The notes under the pieces: generated by a model
What the model was told of the DNA's origin: nothing
Database searches by the model: none
What the model saw: the letters and a program-made list of their open reading frames with translations, nothing else
Made by a program: the position numbers and the translations under genes
Part shown: in pieces, positions 23,160 through 33,708 of the stretch
Layout: every line of letters starts with the position of its first letter
How positions within the stretch are numbered: position 1 is the stretch's first letter
Source of the DNA: Watersipora subatra
Taxonomy: Eukaryota > Bryozoa > Gymnolaemata > Cheilostomatida > Watersiporidae
Reading direction: 5' to 3'
NCBI RefSeq assembly: GCF_963576615.1
Contig: NC_088717.1
Span: 1,637,001-1,701,000 of the forward strand
Length of the DNA: 64,000 bases

Positions 23160-25782
23160 ATGGTACGACACGCACTCGCAGTTACCATAACTCTTTTATT
23201 TTCTGCTACTCTGGTAGCTTCATACACGTACATGACTCCTGACGATGGTAAGATACATTTATCCTAGCTGACATACATGTACATGACATCTAATGATGGT
23301 ATGATACCATTATCTTAGCTGATATATATAGGTCATCATAGAGCATTATTCTTATGAACACTTTATTTGTTCAAATCGCTATTTCCAAATGTTTAGATCT
23401 TGTTGAAAACTTAATAACTTAGTGAATCACACAGTGAGGAACTGTGAGCCTAGATATATCTTTGGATTAAGTACTTAGTAGAAACAATCAAAGAAGATTG
23501 ATAGACATCTATGTCTTCTCTTTATGTCTCTTATAATTGATCTCTAAACAGAGGTGTCAAAAACCACATTTCTTGAGAAAGCAGAGTGCTTTATTTCAAC
23601 ATCAACTTCAATAGTGATAGGACCCTACAAACCAGACTTACCGGATTCACACCTAATTTTGAATGAAAATCACTTATTCTCATGGTTACAAAAAGCATCT
23701 GTAGTTTGTTCTCAGTCAAGGATTGCAACAGCCCTCATATCTTACCTTTGACAGAGCTGGTCTACACTTCCCTAGCTAGATTTCAAAACAAGCTTTTTGT
23801 AAATTTTTATATTCTCTGCATAGCAAAAGTAAACTCTCATTTCTGTAGTTTGTAACTATGAGGACATCGGCTACCAGTCATGGGACTTTGAACTCTGTGA
23901 GAGATGTACTTGTGTAAACCCTAAAGGAATGGCGGTTTGTGTTGGGTAAGTCAGCCACTAGTATTATTCGATAGAAGCAGCTGTTAGATCTAATGCTGCT
24001 GGTAGCCAGGGAGCAAATGTTCCCTTCACTTTATTTATGTTCTTAGTTAGTGAAACTCAATGTACCACCCTAACAGTTTTCTTCTTTAGGTTTATGCTTC
24101 GACTATGAAGTATTTTATTATAGTATAACCAATAATAAGAATGTTGTGAGCCACTATTTCTTTACTTCAACAAAAATAATATATTAAAATCATTTAAAAC
24201 ATCCGTTAGACATCGATTGTTAGTGTTAGCATCTTTACGAAGTATTGCAATATATATATCATTATAAAATATCATGCTACATTGTCTAATCTAATCAGAT
24301 TATTACTATATATACTAGATTATATTATTTAATATGATATTCTATTAAATTATATTATTTTATATTATATCGTGCTATATTATAGTATGCTAGATTTTAT
24401 GTTTTAATAATGTGTGACACTGTTGCATACTATAGGCCTAACATATTGTGCTACATTTTATCAAGCTATATAATGTTATGTTAAATCATTCCATCTTAAA
24501 TTATATATATATATTTTTTTTTAGTACATAGCAGTATATCAAAAAATATACGCTATTTATACCATTTATTTTTTATGTAATAACAAACACCGATAAATGA
24601 AACAAATTAAATTGGATTGAACAGCTCTTTGTAGAATTAGAACTTCTGTATTTAAGTTCTGAATTAATTGATTGAATTAACTAAAAATCTAAGGCAAGGT
24701 TTTTCGTAGTATACAAACCGGATAAAACATGAAGCTAGGTCACACACTTGCTTGTAAAAATTGTCCTGCCTAATGTGGTTTGACCCAAGTGAATCGGCTC
24801 CCTCGATATCTGCATAGCTAATTTTTGCTACTGGCTCTGTATTCTGTATTCCTGTTACAACTTCTGTGAGGCAGTTATGTTTGGCACCTTCTAAACCTAA
24901 AATGATGGAATGCTGCTTAGTAGCGTCTTCAGAAAATAAAATTCTCAAATTACATTCATACCAATTAAATGCAGTTGTGCCACTTTATTAGTTCTGTTCA
25001 AGATATTACTCTGAATTATGTAACTGATATTCATATTATATATAAAGATATTACTCTGAATCTCTATAAATATACTTATTTGGCTCATATCAAAACCTTA
25101 TTACCAAACTCTGTTAAAATTTATTTTGAGTTTTATGTAAATCTTGAATTTTTTATCTAAAAAAGGATCAAAACTAAGTTGTATATGCATGAAAAAGCAA
25201 TAAATTATTGTTTACAAGAAAAGAATCGCTTCAGCCTATAGAGGATGTTGTTTTACTACACAAGCTTTCACCTTATTATTCCATTCTTTTCTGGTGAGAA
25301 ATATTTATGCTAATAAACTTATCACTTCTATTGTAAAATTCAACTATTAATAAATAAATATTTTTATTTTTTGAGGTAACTTGCTGTTTTGAATTTTTTA
25401 AAGATAGTTTGTGATACCTAAATAATTACAACCTCTTTGTCAAAGGCGTACATCATCAATAAATAAATCACAGAACACCCCCAGACAGTTAGCTGTATTT
25501 GTGTGTATTCCGAGTAAACACAGACATTAATTATAATTCTCTTTTAAGATTTTATTCTAAAATAACTGCAAGGTGTATTGGTTTGTCATCTCACGCGTGG
25601 CTACCATATAACCGAGTGCATATTGCGGTACATACGGTACAGCTTTTTATTGCAGATGCGGTGTTGTAGACCTGGGTATAACACCTGAGCAGGAGGCTGC
25701 GGGCTGCACTGCTGAGTATGTGGAAAGAAGCCCAAGCCTTTTATATCCAGACTGTTGTGAAAAATACATACATTGCCCTTAA
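23160..25782 (+). CDS. Secreted VWC-domain protein, gene 2
   Basis: Exons 23160-23247, 23849-23945 and 25656-25782. Introns of 601 and 1,710 bp with GT-AG ends. The product is 103 residues. It has a signal peptide (MVRHALAVTITLLFSATLVA), a spacer SYTYMTPDDG, then exon 2 with VCNYEDIGYQSWDFELC and the CxxCxC motif CERCTC, and exon 3 with CGVVDLGITPEQEAAGC and YPDCCEKYIHCP. Ten cysteines with CxxCxC and CC give the full VWC count, though the ending is CCx5C rather than CCxxC. Extracellular location is inferred; a binding partner is not known. It is the duplicate partner of gene 4 (seven differences in 103 residues). Its intron 2 has the empty target site (24778-24785) where gene 4 carries a P-type transposon. 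Confidence 0.88.
24664..24948 (-). other. Antisense open frame inside intron 2 of gene 2
   Basis: A 94-codon minus-strand frame (ILFSEDATKQHSIILGLEGA and onward). The duplicate in gene 4 intron 2 (near 42390-42556) keeps the first half (SEDATKQ, EGAKLNYLTEE), but the frames disagree after about residue 45. That argues against a conserved protein. It is probably a remnant of an older insertion, or chance. Confidence 0.3.
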
Positions 25783-26944
25783 TAAGCTCATTGGTTTTAT
25801 CTGATTTTGTAAAATATGCTTGCATTATTTTACTATGAACGAGATACATTAATATATTGGCAAATACATGTACAATACATAAAATTAATTACCTCTTTAC
25901 AGTTAAAACCAAGCATAGAAAGGCTAACTGCACACAAATACCTCTGCAGAATGCCCGACTGCAGTCTGAGTCTAGGCATATGTTTCCTATGCATTGAGGG
26001 CAATAGATAGAAGTGTAGATACAAACTCATTTTTGGTTAGCTTCGCTATATGACATGTACCTGCAGGAGAAATAATTGTAGACTAATATTCGGCTCTCAG
26101 ATTTTATAAATACATGTGCAATGTAATAATAGTGGCTATTACTGTTTGCAGTCTAGGACTTGATGGCGCAAAATTGTCTGGCATCAGACTTTGTAGCAGT
26201 GTATATTGTCTATAACTGACCACAAAATCACCTAGTGAAGTTGTAGTTTTTAAAAGTTCAAACGTGACTTTCAAAGTTTTACTTTGCATCTTTCTAGTTT
26301 TGGTACATGGCTGTTTACTGGTAAGTGCGAGTATACAGAGATAGCAACTCCATAGATGACCTCAGAGTGATTACTTACCAAAAGAGAGTTAGTGTGTTCA
26401 GAACGGAAGCCATCAGCATAACTAATCATCTGACCAATACAGTGGTTAACAGCAGCCTTCAGATAACTGTTAACCTCAATGTACAATATTCACCAGTAAT
26501 GTGCACTTTCAATTACGCGGCTCATATAAGGATAAAAAAGCAGAACTAAATATTTTTAAAAAAGGCTTTGATATAGTACGCTTTTATTAGAAACACGACC
26601 AACTTAATATAGTTATGTACAGGTGAAAAGATAATTTTACATTTTCATGCAAATACTTGGGCAGACTGAACAAATAGTAGCAAGCCTCATTTGATAAAAG
26701 ATGAGTGAACCTAAAAATTACCTTTAAATTGAGTTGAGCCATTCATTTAAAAACTAGGGAAGCTTTTTAGAAATTAGCTAGCATAAACATTAGCTGCTAA
26801 CGACTGACCAGTTAAGTGGTCCCCATATTCTCACTACGTGGTGAATAGAGAGATGAAGATATGAAAGTGTGAGAAACAGCATATGTTCAGTATCTAACAC
26901 ACTCTTCAAGTGGATGACACAAGAGGTGCAATCCGTCTAGGATC

Positions 26945-29900
26945 ATGGCTGCTCAAAGTTTAGTTGTGTCTGTACTGCTGCTGTTGAGTCTCTCTGCTGC
27001 CTATTCATATGTATATATAACCACAAATGAGGGTAGGTGTGAAGTGATAGTCTACAGACGTACTTAAAGTAGCAATAGATATACTAGGCACTTTGCTAGT
27101 AGTAAAACCATCCTTACAAGTAAACATGGAAGTAGATTTGTCTAAAACCCTTCTGAAGGAGAGTGAAGATGCTTTGCATGATAACAGTACGTTGTCACAT
27201 TCTTGAGAGCTCAAAATATGTGTTGAAGTTTTTTCATGGCTCAAGGGTATCAATTGTTATGTGTAGACATCAGTTATTACCTTTGGGTATTTACATGTTC
27301 AGTTGGAATCTTTTTTATTGCTATAGCTTCTAGTTCAGACAACATAAATCACATTGCTTTTAATCTGCTACATTGGTTTTTGCTTTTTTGCTATTTTTAC
27401 CACAGAGTAAGCCAGTCTACATAAAGCTTGCTATTTTAGTTTGGTTTAGATTGTCTTGCTGATTAGATAAAAAGGTAATAAAAAAGCTAACAGATCAGAA
27501 GGGTTTTAAATCTGTCCTCACCTGGTCAAACTGCTAAAACAGGTGAATCATATGTTAAGGTCAAGCGCCTTCCCTTAACTGGCTACTGCAATCCACTCCT
27601 GTTTCAGGCAGAGAAAGAGTGTATGAGTTCAAAGTGAATAAGTTTGTATTTGACTGAAAGCGCCACAATCAATGTACAACAGAGGCATTCACAACTACAC
27701 AGGAAGCCTGGCCCATCTTGCCAAGTCACCCAATTTACTACCATATAAAAGGAAGGTGGACATGTACAAAAACAAGTAAAAACATAGCACACGGTCGAAC
27801 CTGAATATAATAATAATATAAAAAGAAGTATAAGTATGATTAAATAATTATTGGCGTCGCCGATTAAAAACGTACAGAGTAATAAAAAATAAGCATATAC
27901 AACAGACAGGGGAGACGAATCACAATATTTAAAAAGACAAGACAGTATAAGGCATATAGGAGTAAATAAAGTAAATGCAATGTCCGCCACACATAGACAC
28001 TGGTTACAGATAAAGTTGCTTTTGTACAGCCTTGAATACATAGCTTGTTTGTCTCCTTTGATCACATGTCATTATATGGCAAAGGGCTTGTTACTTTACT
28101 TGAGAATAAAATGCCAAGGGGTTGCTGCTACCTTTGTTTGGCTTACAGTAGTCTACTTATCAAGCTAAGAAGAAGACCAACAAAAGTCTAAAGTTTATAG
28201 CAATGGCATTAGGTGCAATAGTTCAACCAATGCTGCTACTACTACTACTACTGCTGCCAGTAGTAGTAGCAGTAATAGTAGTAATATTAGTAGTAATAGA
28301 AGTAGCAGTAGTGGTGATAGTAATAGTAATTATAGTACTAATAGTGGTAGTAATATAAGTAATAGTAGTACTAATAGTAGAAATAGTAGTAGCAGTAATA
28401 ATAGTAGTTATAGTAGTAATTATAGTAGTTATAGCAGTAGTAATAGTAGCAATAATAGCAGTAATAGTAGTAATAATAGTAGTAATAGTAGTAGTAATAG
28501 TAGTAATGATAGTAGTAATAGTAGTAGTAATAGTAGTAATAGTAGTAGTAGTAGTAATAGTAGTAATAGTAATAGTAGTAATAGTAGTAATAGTAATAGT
28601 AGTAATAGTAATAGTAGTAATAGTAATAGTAGTAGTAATAGTAGTAATAGTAGTAATAGTAGTAATAGTAGTAATAGTAGTAATAGTAGTAACAGTAGTA
28701 ATAGTAGTATTCGTAGTAATAGTAATAGCAATAGTAATAGCAATAGTAATAGCAATAGTAATAGCAATAGTAATAGTAGTAGTAATAGTAGTAGTAATAG
28801 TAGTAGTAATAGTAGTAGTAATAGTAGTAGTAATAGTAGTAGTAGTAGTAATAGCAATAGTAATAGCAATAGTAATAGTAGTAGTAATAGTAATAGTAAT
28901 ATTAGTAGTAATAGTAGTAGTAATAGTAGTAGTAATAGTAGTAGTAATAGTAATAGTAGTAGTAATAGTAGTGGTAGTAGTAGTGGTAGTAGTAGTGGTA
29001 GTAGTAGTGGTAGTAGTAGTGGTAGTAGTAATAGTAGTGGTAGTAGTAGTGGTAGCAGTAGTGGTAGTAGTGGTACTAGTGATAGTAGTGGTAGTAGTAG
29101 TAGTAGTAATAGTAGTAGTAGTGGTAGTAGTAGTAATAGTAGTAGGAGTAATAGTAGTAGGAGTAATAGTAGTAGGAGTAATAGTAGTAGTAGCAGTAGG
29201 AAGCGTTTCTATAGACCTTAATACCGATACCATAATCAATAATCTATTGAACAATTAGAAAATCTATAATTCTTAGCAAAATTAAGGTTAAACCACAGTT
29301 TACAAATTACAAATTATTATTACTATTCATGTCCAAATTTTATAAATTACTAAAAGGTGAAAAAATCTTACAGTGAATTATATGTAAAAGAAAGAAACTT
29401 TCCAAGAAATTATATTGGCAAGGAATGCTGTTGTTGCTAAACTTGGAAACAAAAGATTAGGAAAAATTGGTGAGATTTTAAAGACAAGTACACAGCGCTA
29501 TTACATATCTTTTTCAAAAAACTAAATTACCTAGTTATTACTTATAGAAATATATTACACTGAATAGTTTTGATGGCGCATCCAAACACAATTATCTTGA
29601 CTGCTTGTATCATTACAAATCCAACTAAGTGAATCTTGGTCATGGTTCTATAGCTAAATGAGGACCACTAGAATGCCCTTGATCTCAATTATCCAAAGTC
29701 TCTCAAGTACCAGTAACAGTACAAGGAACAGCACTAGCAAATTTACTAACAACAATATAGTGGTGGTAGTAATACTAGTAGTAGTTGTAACAACAGTTGC
29801 AAGAAAAGTACTGGTACTACTATGGTCAACAACACTAGTAGTGCTAGTATAACTATCAGTTGCAGTGCCAGTATATTAGCAACTGTGGCCCACATCATTG

Positions 29901-31288
29901 CAAAACTATGCGGGTAACTTTTAAAAGTTGTATTTTTTTCTTTCTAGTTTGTCAGAACAATACTGGTTACACAGAATGGAAGAACATGGTGTGTGAAAGG
30001 TGTTCCTGTCGTGATGATACTCTAATGAGTTGTGCTGGGTAAGTAACATAGAATTTTCATGAAGCAGATGTGGCTGTTGATAGTTAACTTTCTCTAAAAT
30101 AGTTTTCCATGAAAGCAAAACATCTCTTTGTTAGCTTTGACATAATCTATATTGTAAATCTTAAAACCTAGCAACTACAAGGTAATGTCAAAAATAAATT
30201 AATACTCATTGTTGCTAGGAAACTTTTATAATGGTATAAATAGTATAGCAAAATTCATCTAGTACTTTAGGGGACGACTACTTACGGTAATTAACATCAT
30301 TCTATTTCTTATATTCTGCCCTGTTTTTGTGTCTAAAGAAATAACGGAAGTTCCTGGCACTTCATGATGAATTCTTATGAGATATACCCAACTTTCAGTA
30401 ATAAACTGCAGTTTAAAAAGTGAGATACTTTGTTCATTTTAGTATAATGTATATTAAATATCAAATCAAAGTCTAGCGAATGAAAGCACCGAGCAATCTC
30501 AATGCTACATTAGTTATCACTTTCTTTTTAAAATGATTTCTGGGTGTCAGGGTGTCAGGGTAGCTTAGTGGTATCATCTTTGACTATCAACCATGGGGTT
30601 GGTGGTCCGAGCACTGCTTAATGCCAATCTGACAAAAAGCTCTCAGCAAGCTTTCAACCCTAAATTGCTGGGTCTTTTGGATCTAGACCTTAACTTGGAG
30701 GCCCCGTGTACCACACTGACAACGTGGGCACGTTAAAGATCCACCTCTGTCCTTCGCACATTGGGCAAGTGAAATGGCTACCTGGCTCTGTCAGACTGGA
30801 CGTGTTGCAAAAATGTATCCCTTCAGATTAATCTGACAGTTCCAGAAGAAGCCCTTGATAAGTGTTAGGACCACCCAAGGTAGCTTATAAAAAAAACTAG
30901 TCCTGGTGGTGTGTTTCTCTATTAGAGAACACTACCAAGCATTGTCACTACATGACAGAAGCCTGCCATTATATTATATTTATATATGTTAAAATGATTT
31001 CTATTTGTGTAAATAATATGCAAAAATCATACCTTTGCTAGTGAGTTGTTGAGTAAAACAGATCCAATATTCCCTAAAGTTTCCAAAGATATGATTAGGC
31101 ATTTTGGTATTTTATGATGACATAATCAAATGCTGTGTAAAGTGATGGTGTGTTTTAGATGTGGAATTATAAATATAATACTTACTAAGGAGCAACTAGA
31201 CAGAGGATGTGAGGTAAAACAAGTGGAACGAACTCCTGATCTGCGATACCCAGAATGCTGCAGAAAATACATACATTGTCCAGAATAA
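26945..31288 (+). CDS. Secreted VWC-domain protein, gene 3
   Basis: Exons 26945-27032, 29948-30038 and 31159-31288, with donors GTAGGT and GTAAGT and acceptors TTTCTAG and TTTTAG. The product is 102 residues. It has a signal peptide (MAAQSLVVSVLLLLSLSAA), a Tyr-rich spacer YSYVYITTNEG, exon 2 VCQNNTGYTEWKNMVC plus CERCSC, and exon 3 CGIINIILTKEQLDRGC and YPECCRKYIHCPE. Ten cysteines in the VWC order, with an NNT sequon beside the first. It is the duplicate partner of gene 5, with ten differences; the last 26 residues are identical. Intron 1 holds a 1-kb TAG/TAA array and a private 440-bp insertion. Intron 2 holds a SINE absent from gene 5. The promoter has no clear TATA, but about 80 bp before the ATG are conserved in genes 3, 5 and 6. 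Confidence 0.88.
27553..27995. mobile_element. About 440-bp insertion in intron 1 of gene 3, unclassified
   Basis: Alignment by eye with gene 5 (near 46795-46805) shows GAATCATAGAC there, while gene 3 has about 440 extra bases between GAATCAT and ATAGAC. It contains a 153-codon minus-strand frame that is hydrophobic and matches nothing I know. The flanking duplication, if any, is only 2-3 bp. It could be a SINE/LINE tail or MITE. Confidence 0.5.
28228..29203. repeat. TAG/TAA trinucleotide array, intron 1 of gene 3
   Basis: Almost 1 kb of TAGTAGTAA-type triplets with higher-order blocks (AATAGC, GGTAGTAGT). It begins with a short (TAC/TGC)n run and switches strand at about 28255 into (AGT)n, which makes a hairpin-prone start. 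The poly-Leu, poly-Thr and poly-Val frames in it are artefacts. Confidence 0.95.
30542..30988 (+). mobile_element. tRNA-derived SINE in intron 2 of gene 3
   Basis: 447 bp flanked by a 14-bp duplication TTAAAATGATTTCT (30528-30541 and 30989-31002). The head carries an A-box-like TAGCTTAGTGG and a degenerate B-box region (GGTGGTCCGAGCAC). The body includes GGGCACGTTAAAGATCCACC, a module I recall from conserved-domain SINEs of other invertebrates, though I cannot confirm which family. The tail is AT-rich. The homologous site in gene 5 (near 49190-49205) is empty, so the SINE arrived after the duplication. Confidence 0.85.
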
Positions 31289-31454
31289 TCAAAATCAATA
31301 CATGCCAAATGTTTTGCCACTAAATATGTATTTTTGCTGTGCTAGCAAGTTATACATATGCGCTGTCGTTTTTGCTTTCAAATATAAATTGAATTAATTT
31401 GTCATTTTCTACTGCTTTGCATTAGGGTCTGAATAGGCTTTGCATTAGGGTTCT

Positions 31455-31915
31455 GAATAATTACTGGCACATGTAGACATGTACAGGTACTATAATAGTA
31501 ATTACTACCACAAGCTTACGTGTACAGGTATTATACTAGTTATTACTAACACATGTACACGTGTACAGGGACTACACTAGTAATTACTAACACATGTACA
31601 CATGTACAGGTATTATATTAGTAATTGCTAGCACAAGTATACATGTTCAGATACTATACTAGTAATTACTAGCACATGTATACATGTACAGATACTACAC
31701 TAGTAATTACTAGCACATGTACACATGTACAGGTACTATACTAGTAATTACTAGCACAAGTATACATGCACAGGTACTATACTAGTAATTACTAGCACAT
31801 GTATACATGTACAGATACTATACTAGTAATTACTAGCAAATGTACACATGTACAGATACTACACTAGTAATTACTAGCAAATGTACACATGTAAAAGTAC
31901 TATACTAGTAATCAA
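31455..31915. repeat. 41-bp minisatellite, block 2
   Basis: About eleven copies of the same unit as 19145-19475 (ATACTAGTAATTACTAGCAC, then TGTACACATGTACAG), just after gene 3. It is absent at the matching place after gene 5. Confidence 0.9.
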
Positions 31916-32310
31916 GCTTGTTTATCGTATACTGATCCAATTGTCACATTAAAAATTGCTATCTTAGATGACAGTTTCAATAATAAATGTAGCTCAAATG
32001 TGATTAGGTGATGTTCATAGATATATATACCTAGATTGGCCAATAGGGAAAAAACCTGTCAGACTTAAATAGCATGACGTAACGTCATTGTATTGTACCT
32101 CATGCTTGACTGCACTGCTGTTAACAATGAAGCTTATGAGGAGAATTTGACAAAATCACATTTATTTTCACGTAAAAACCTTTGGGGGTCCTCCCATGTT
32201 TTGTGACGATCCTGACGACCCGACGACAGGGATATTTAAGAAGTGACAGACGAGACGACCATTTATCAATGTAGGTGACGATGATTGTGTAAGTAGGATT
32301 ACTAAAGGTA

Positions 32311-33708
32311 CGGCTACACGTAACGAATTTTTCGTTGGTGCTGAGTTCTGGCCGAAATCACGAAAAACGCAGAATTAATTGGTCGAAATTCACAGAATTA
32401 TTTGAGCTTTGCATGCCCACCTAGCCTGTCTTGACAAGCTGTTGTTTTTGCGTAGTTGTCCCCCCGTCGAGCGGCGAGCAACAACAGCTTGTCACAAGAC
32501 GTACTGCACCTGATGCATCAGCTGCACTTATAGGGAGTTGTTCTCTTCCGTCTACGCGGCTTGGCCGCGATATTATGTCGGTCGCTCCATTAGTAATCAT
32601 AACGGATTTTACGCAAATATTTATGTAGAAAAAAAAACAAGATTGCAACGTTTAACCAAAGACCAGTTTCTGTGATAAACTTTAGTAAAACTTAAGAATA
32701 AAATAAGCTCAAAATAAAATCCATAAGAACAAATAAAACTGACTGATACAAAAATAAAAATCAAACTGACTGAGCGCACAAATAACGACATTTTTAGTCG
32801 CTGTTGTTGCCTAAGTTCTTAAATTCTAATAAGGTTTACTGCAGAGAGGGGTCACCAGTTAAACGTTCTTATCTTAATTTTTCTACATAAATATTTGCGT
32901 GAAATCCGTTATGATTACCAATAGAGCGACCGGAATAACATCGCAGCCGAGCCGCGTAGACGGAAGAGAACAACTCCTTATAAGTGCAGCTGATGCATCA
33001 GGTGGACATCTTGTGACAAGCTGTTGTTGCTCGCCGCTCGACGGGGGGACAACTACGCAAAAACAACAGCTTGTCAAGACAGGCTAATGCCCACCGAGTT
33101 CGTCGACGAAACGCTTTTAACAGATTAAACAAACTATTAGCGAGCACGATTCTAGCAGCTTTAGCAATTAGTATAGTCCAAGACATGTAATGCGACACAC
33201 AATAAAAGTACGAAGGCAATTCAACATAGAACACACGATGTAACTGTTTAAGTTACGCTATTGTTGATTAGTGAGCACGACTCTAGCAATTTTTAAGATA
33301 TATGTAGTCCGAGAACATAATGCGACACGCAAGAAAAATATTAAAAAAATTCACCATAGTAAATACGATGCAACCGACTTGATTGCGCTAAAGATGGCAA
33401 CATTTTCTACCACAAAACTGTTGCTGCTAAAAAGGAAATACAATTAAAAAATGAACAATTTGTAGCTACAGCGTCCAAACAATAAATACATACAATAACG
33501 CAATCTAAGCAGTTGCATCGTGTGTACTATGTTGAATTGCACTTATACTTTTATCGTGTGTAATTATACGTCTCTTGGACTATACTAATTGCAAAAGCTG
33601 CTGAAATCGTACTCGCTAGCACGATTCTAGCAGCGCAGAATAATTCTGTGCGTTTCAATCAGTTCGTGATTTCGGTTAAAACCAACGAAAAATGTGTTAC
33701 GTGTAGCA
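32311..33708. mobile_element. MITE with GGCTACACGTAACGA ends, nested
   Basis: Left end CGGCTACACGTAACGA and onward for about 90 bp is repeated inverted at the right (TTACGTGTAGC at 33698-33707). TA on each side suggests a TA target, but this is weak. It is interrupted by the Mutator-like foldback 32422-33086. Confidence 0.5.
32422..33086. mobile_element. Mutator-like foldback element
   Basis: 665 bp with inverted arms of about 210 bp (TAGCCTGTCTTGACAAGC at each end) and an exact 9-bp duplication ATGCCCACC (32413-32421 and 33087-33095). Long arms with a 9-bp duplication are the Mutator-superfamily pattern. It has no transposase. The mirror-image 65-codon frames on both strands (MTSCCFCVVVPPSSGEQQQL) come from the arms. 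Confidence 0.8.

Noticed and set aside
28223-29258. Open frames of 146-343 codons of poly-Thr, poly-Leu or poly-Val on both strands
   Set aside because: They are translations of the TAG/TAA array in intron 1 of gene 3; composition is set by the repeat.
30542-30620. Functional tRNA gene
   Set aside because: The A box is good but the B box is degenerate, no cloverleaf forms, and the sequence is the head of a SINE with target duplications.
32431-33234. Mirror-image 62-78-codon frames with MTSCCFCVVVPPSSGEQQQL
   Set aside because: They come from the two inverted arms of the Mutator-like foldback, not from two genes.
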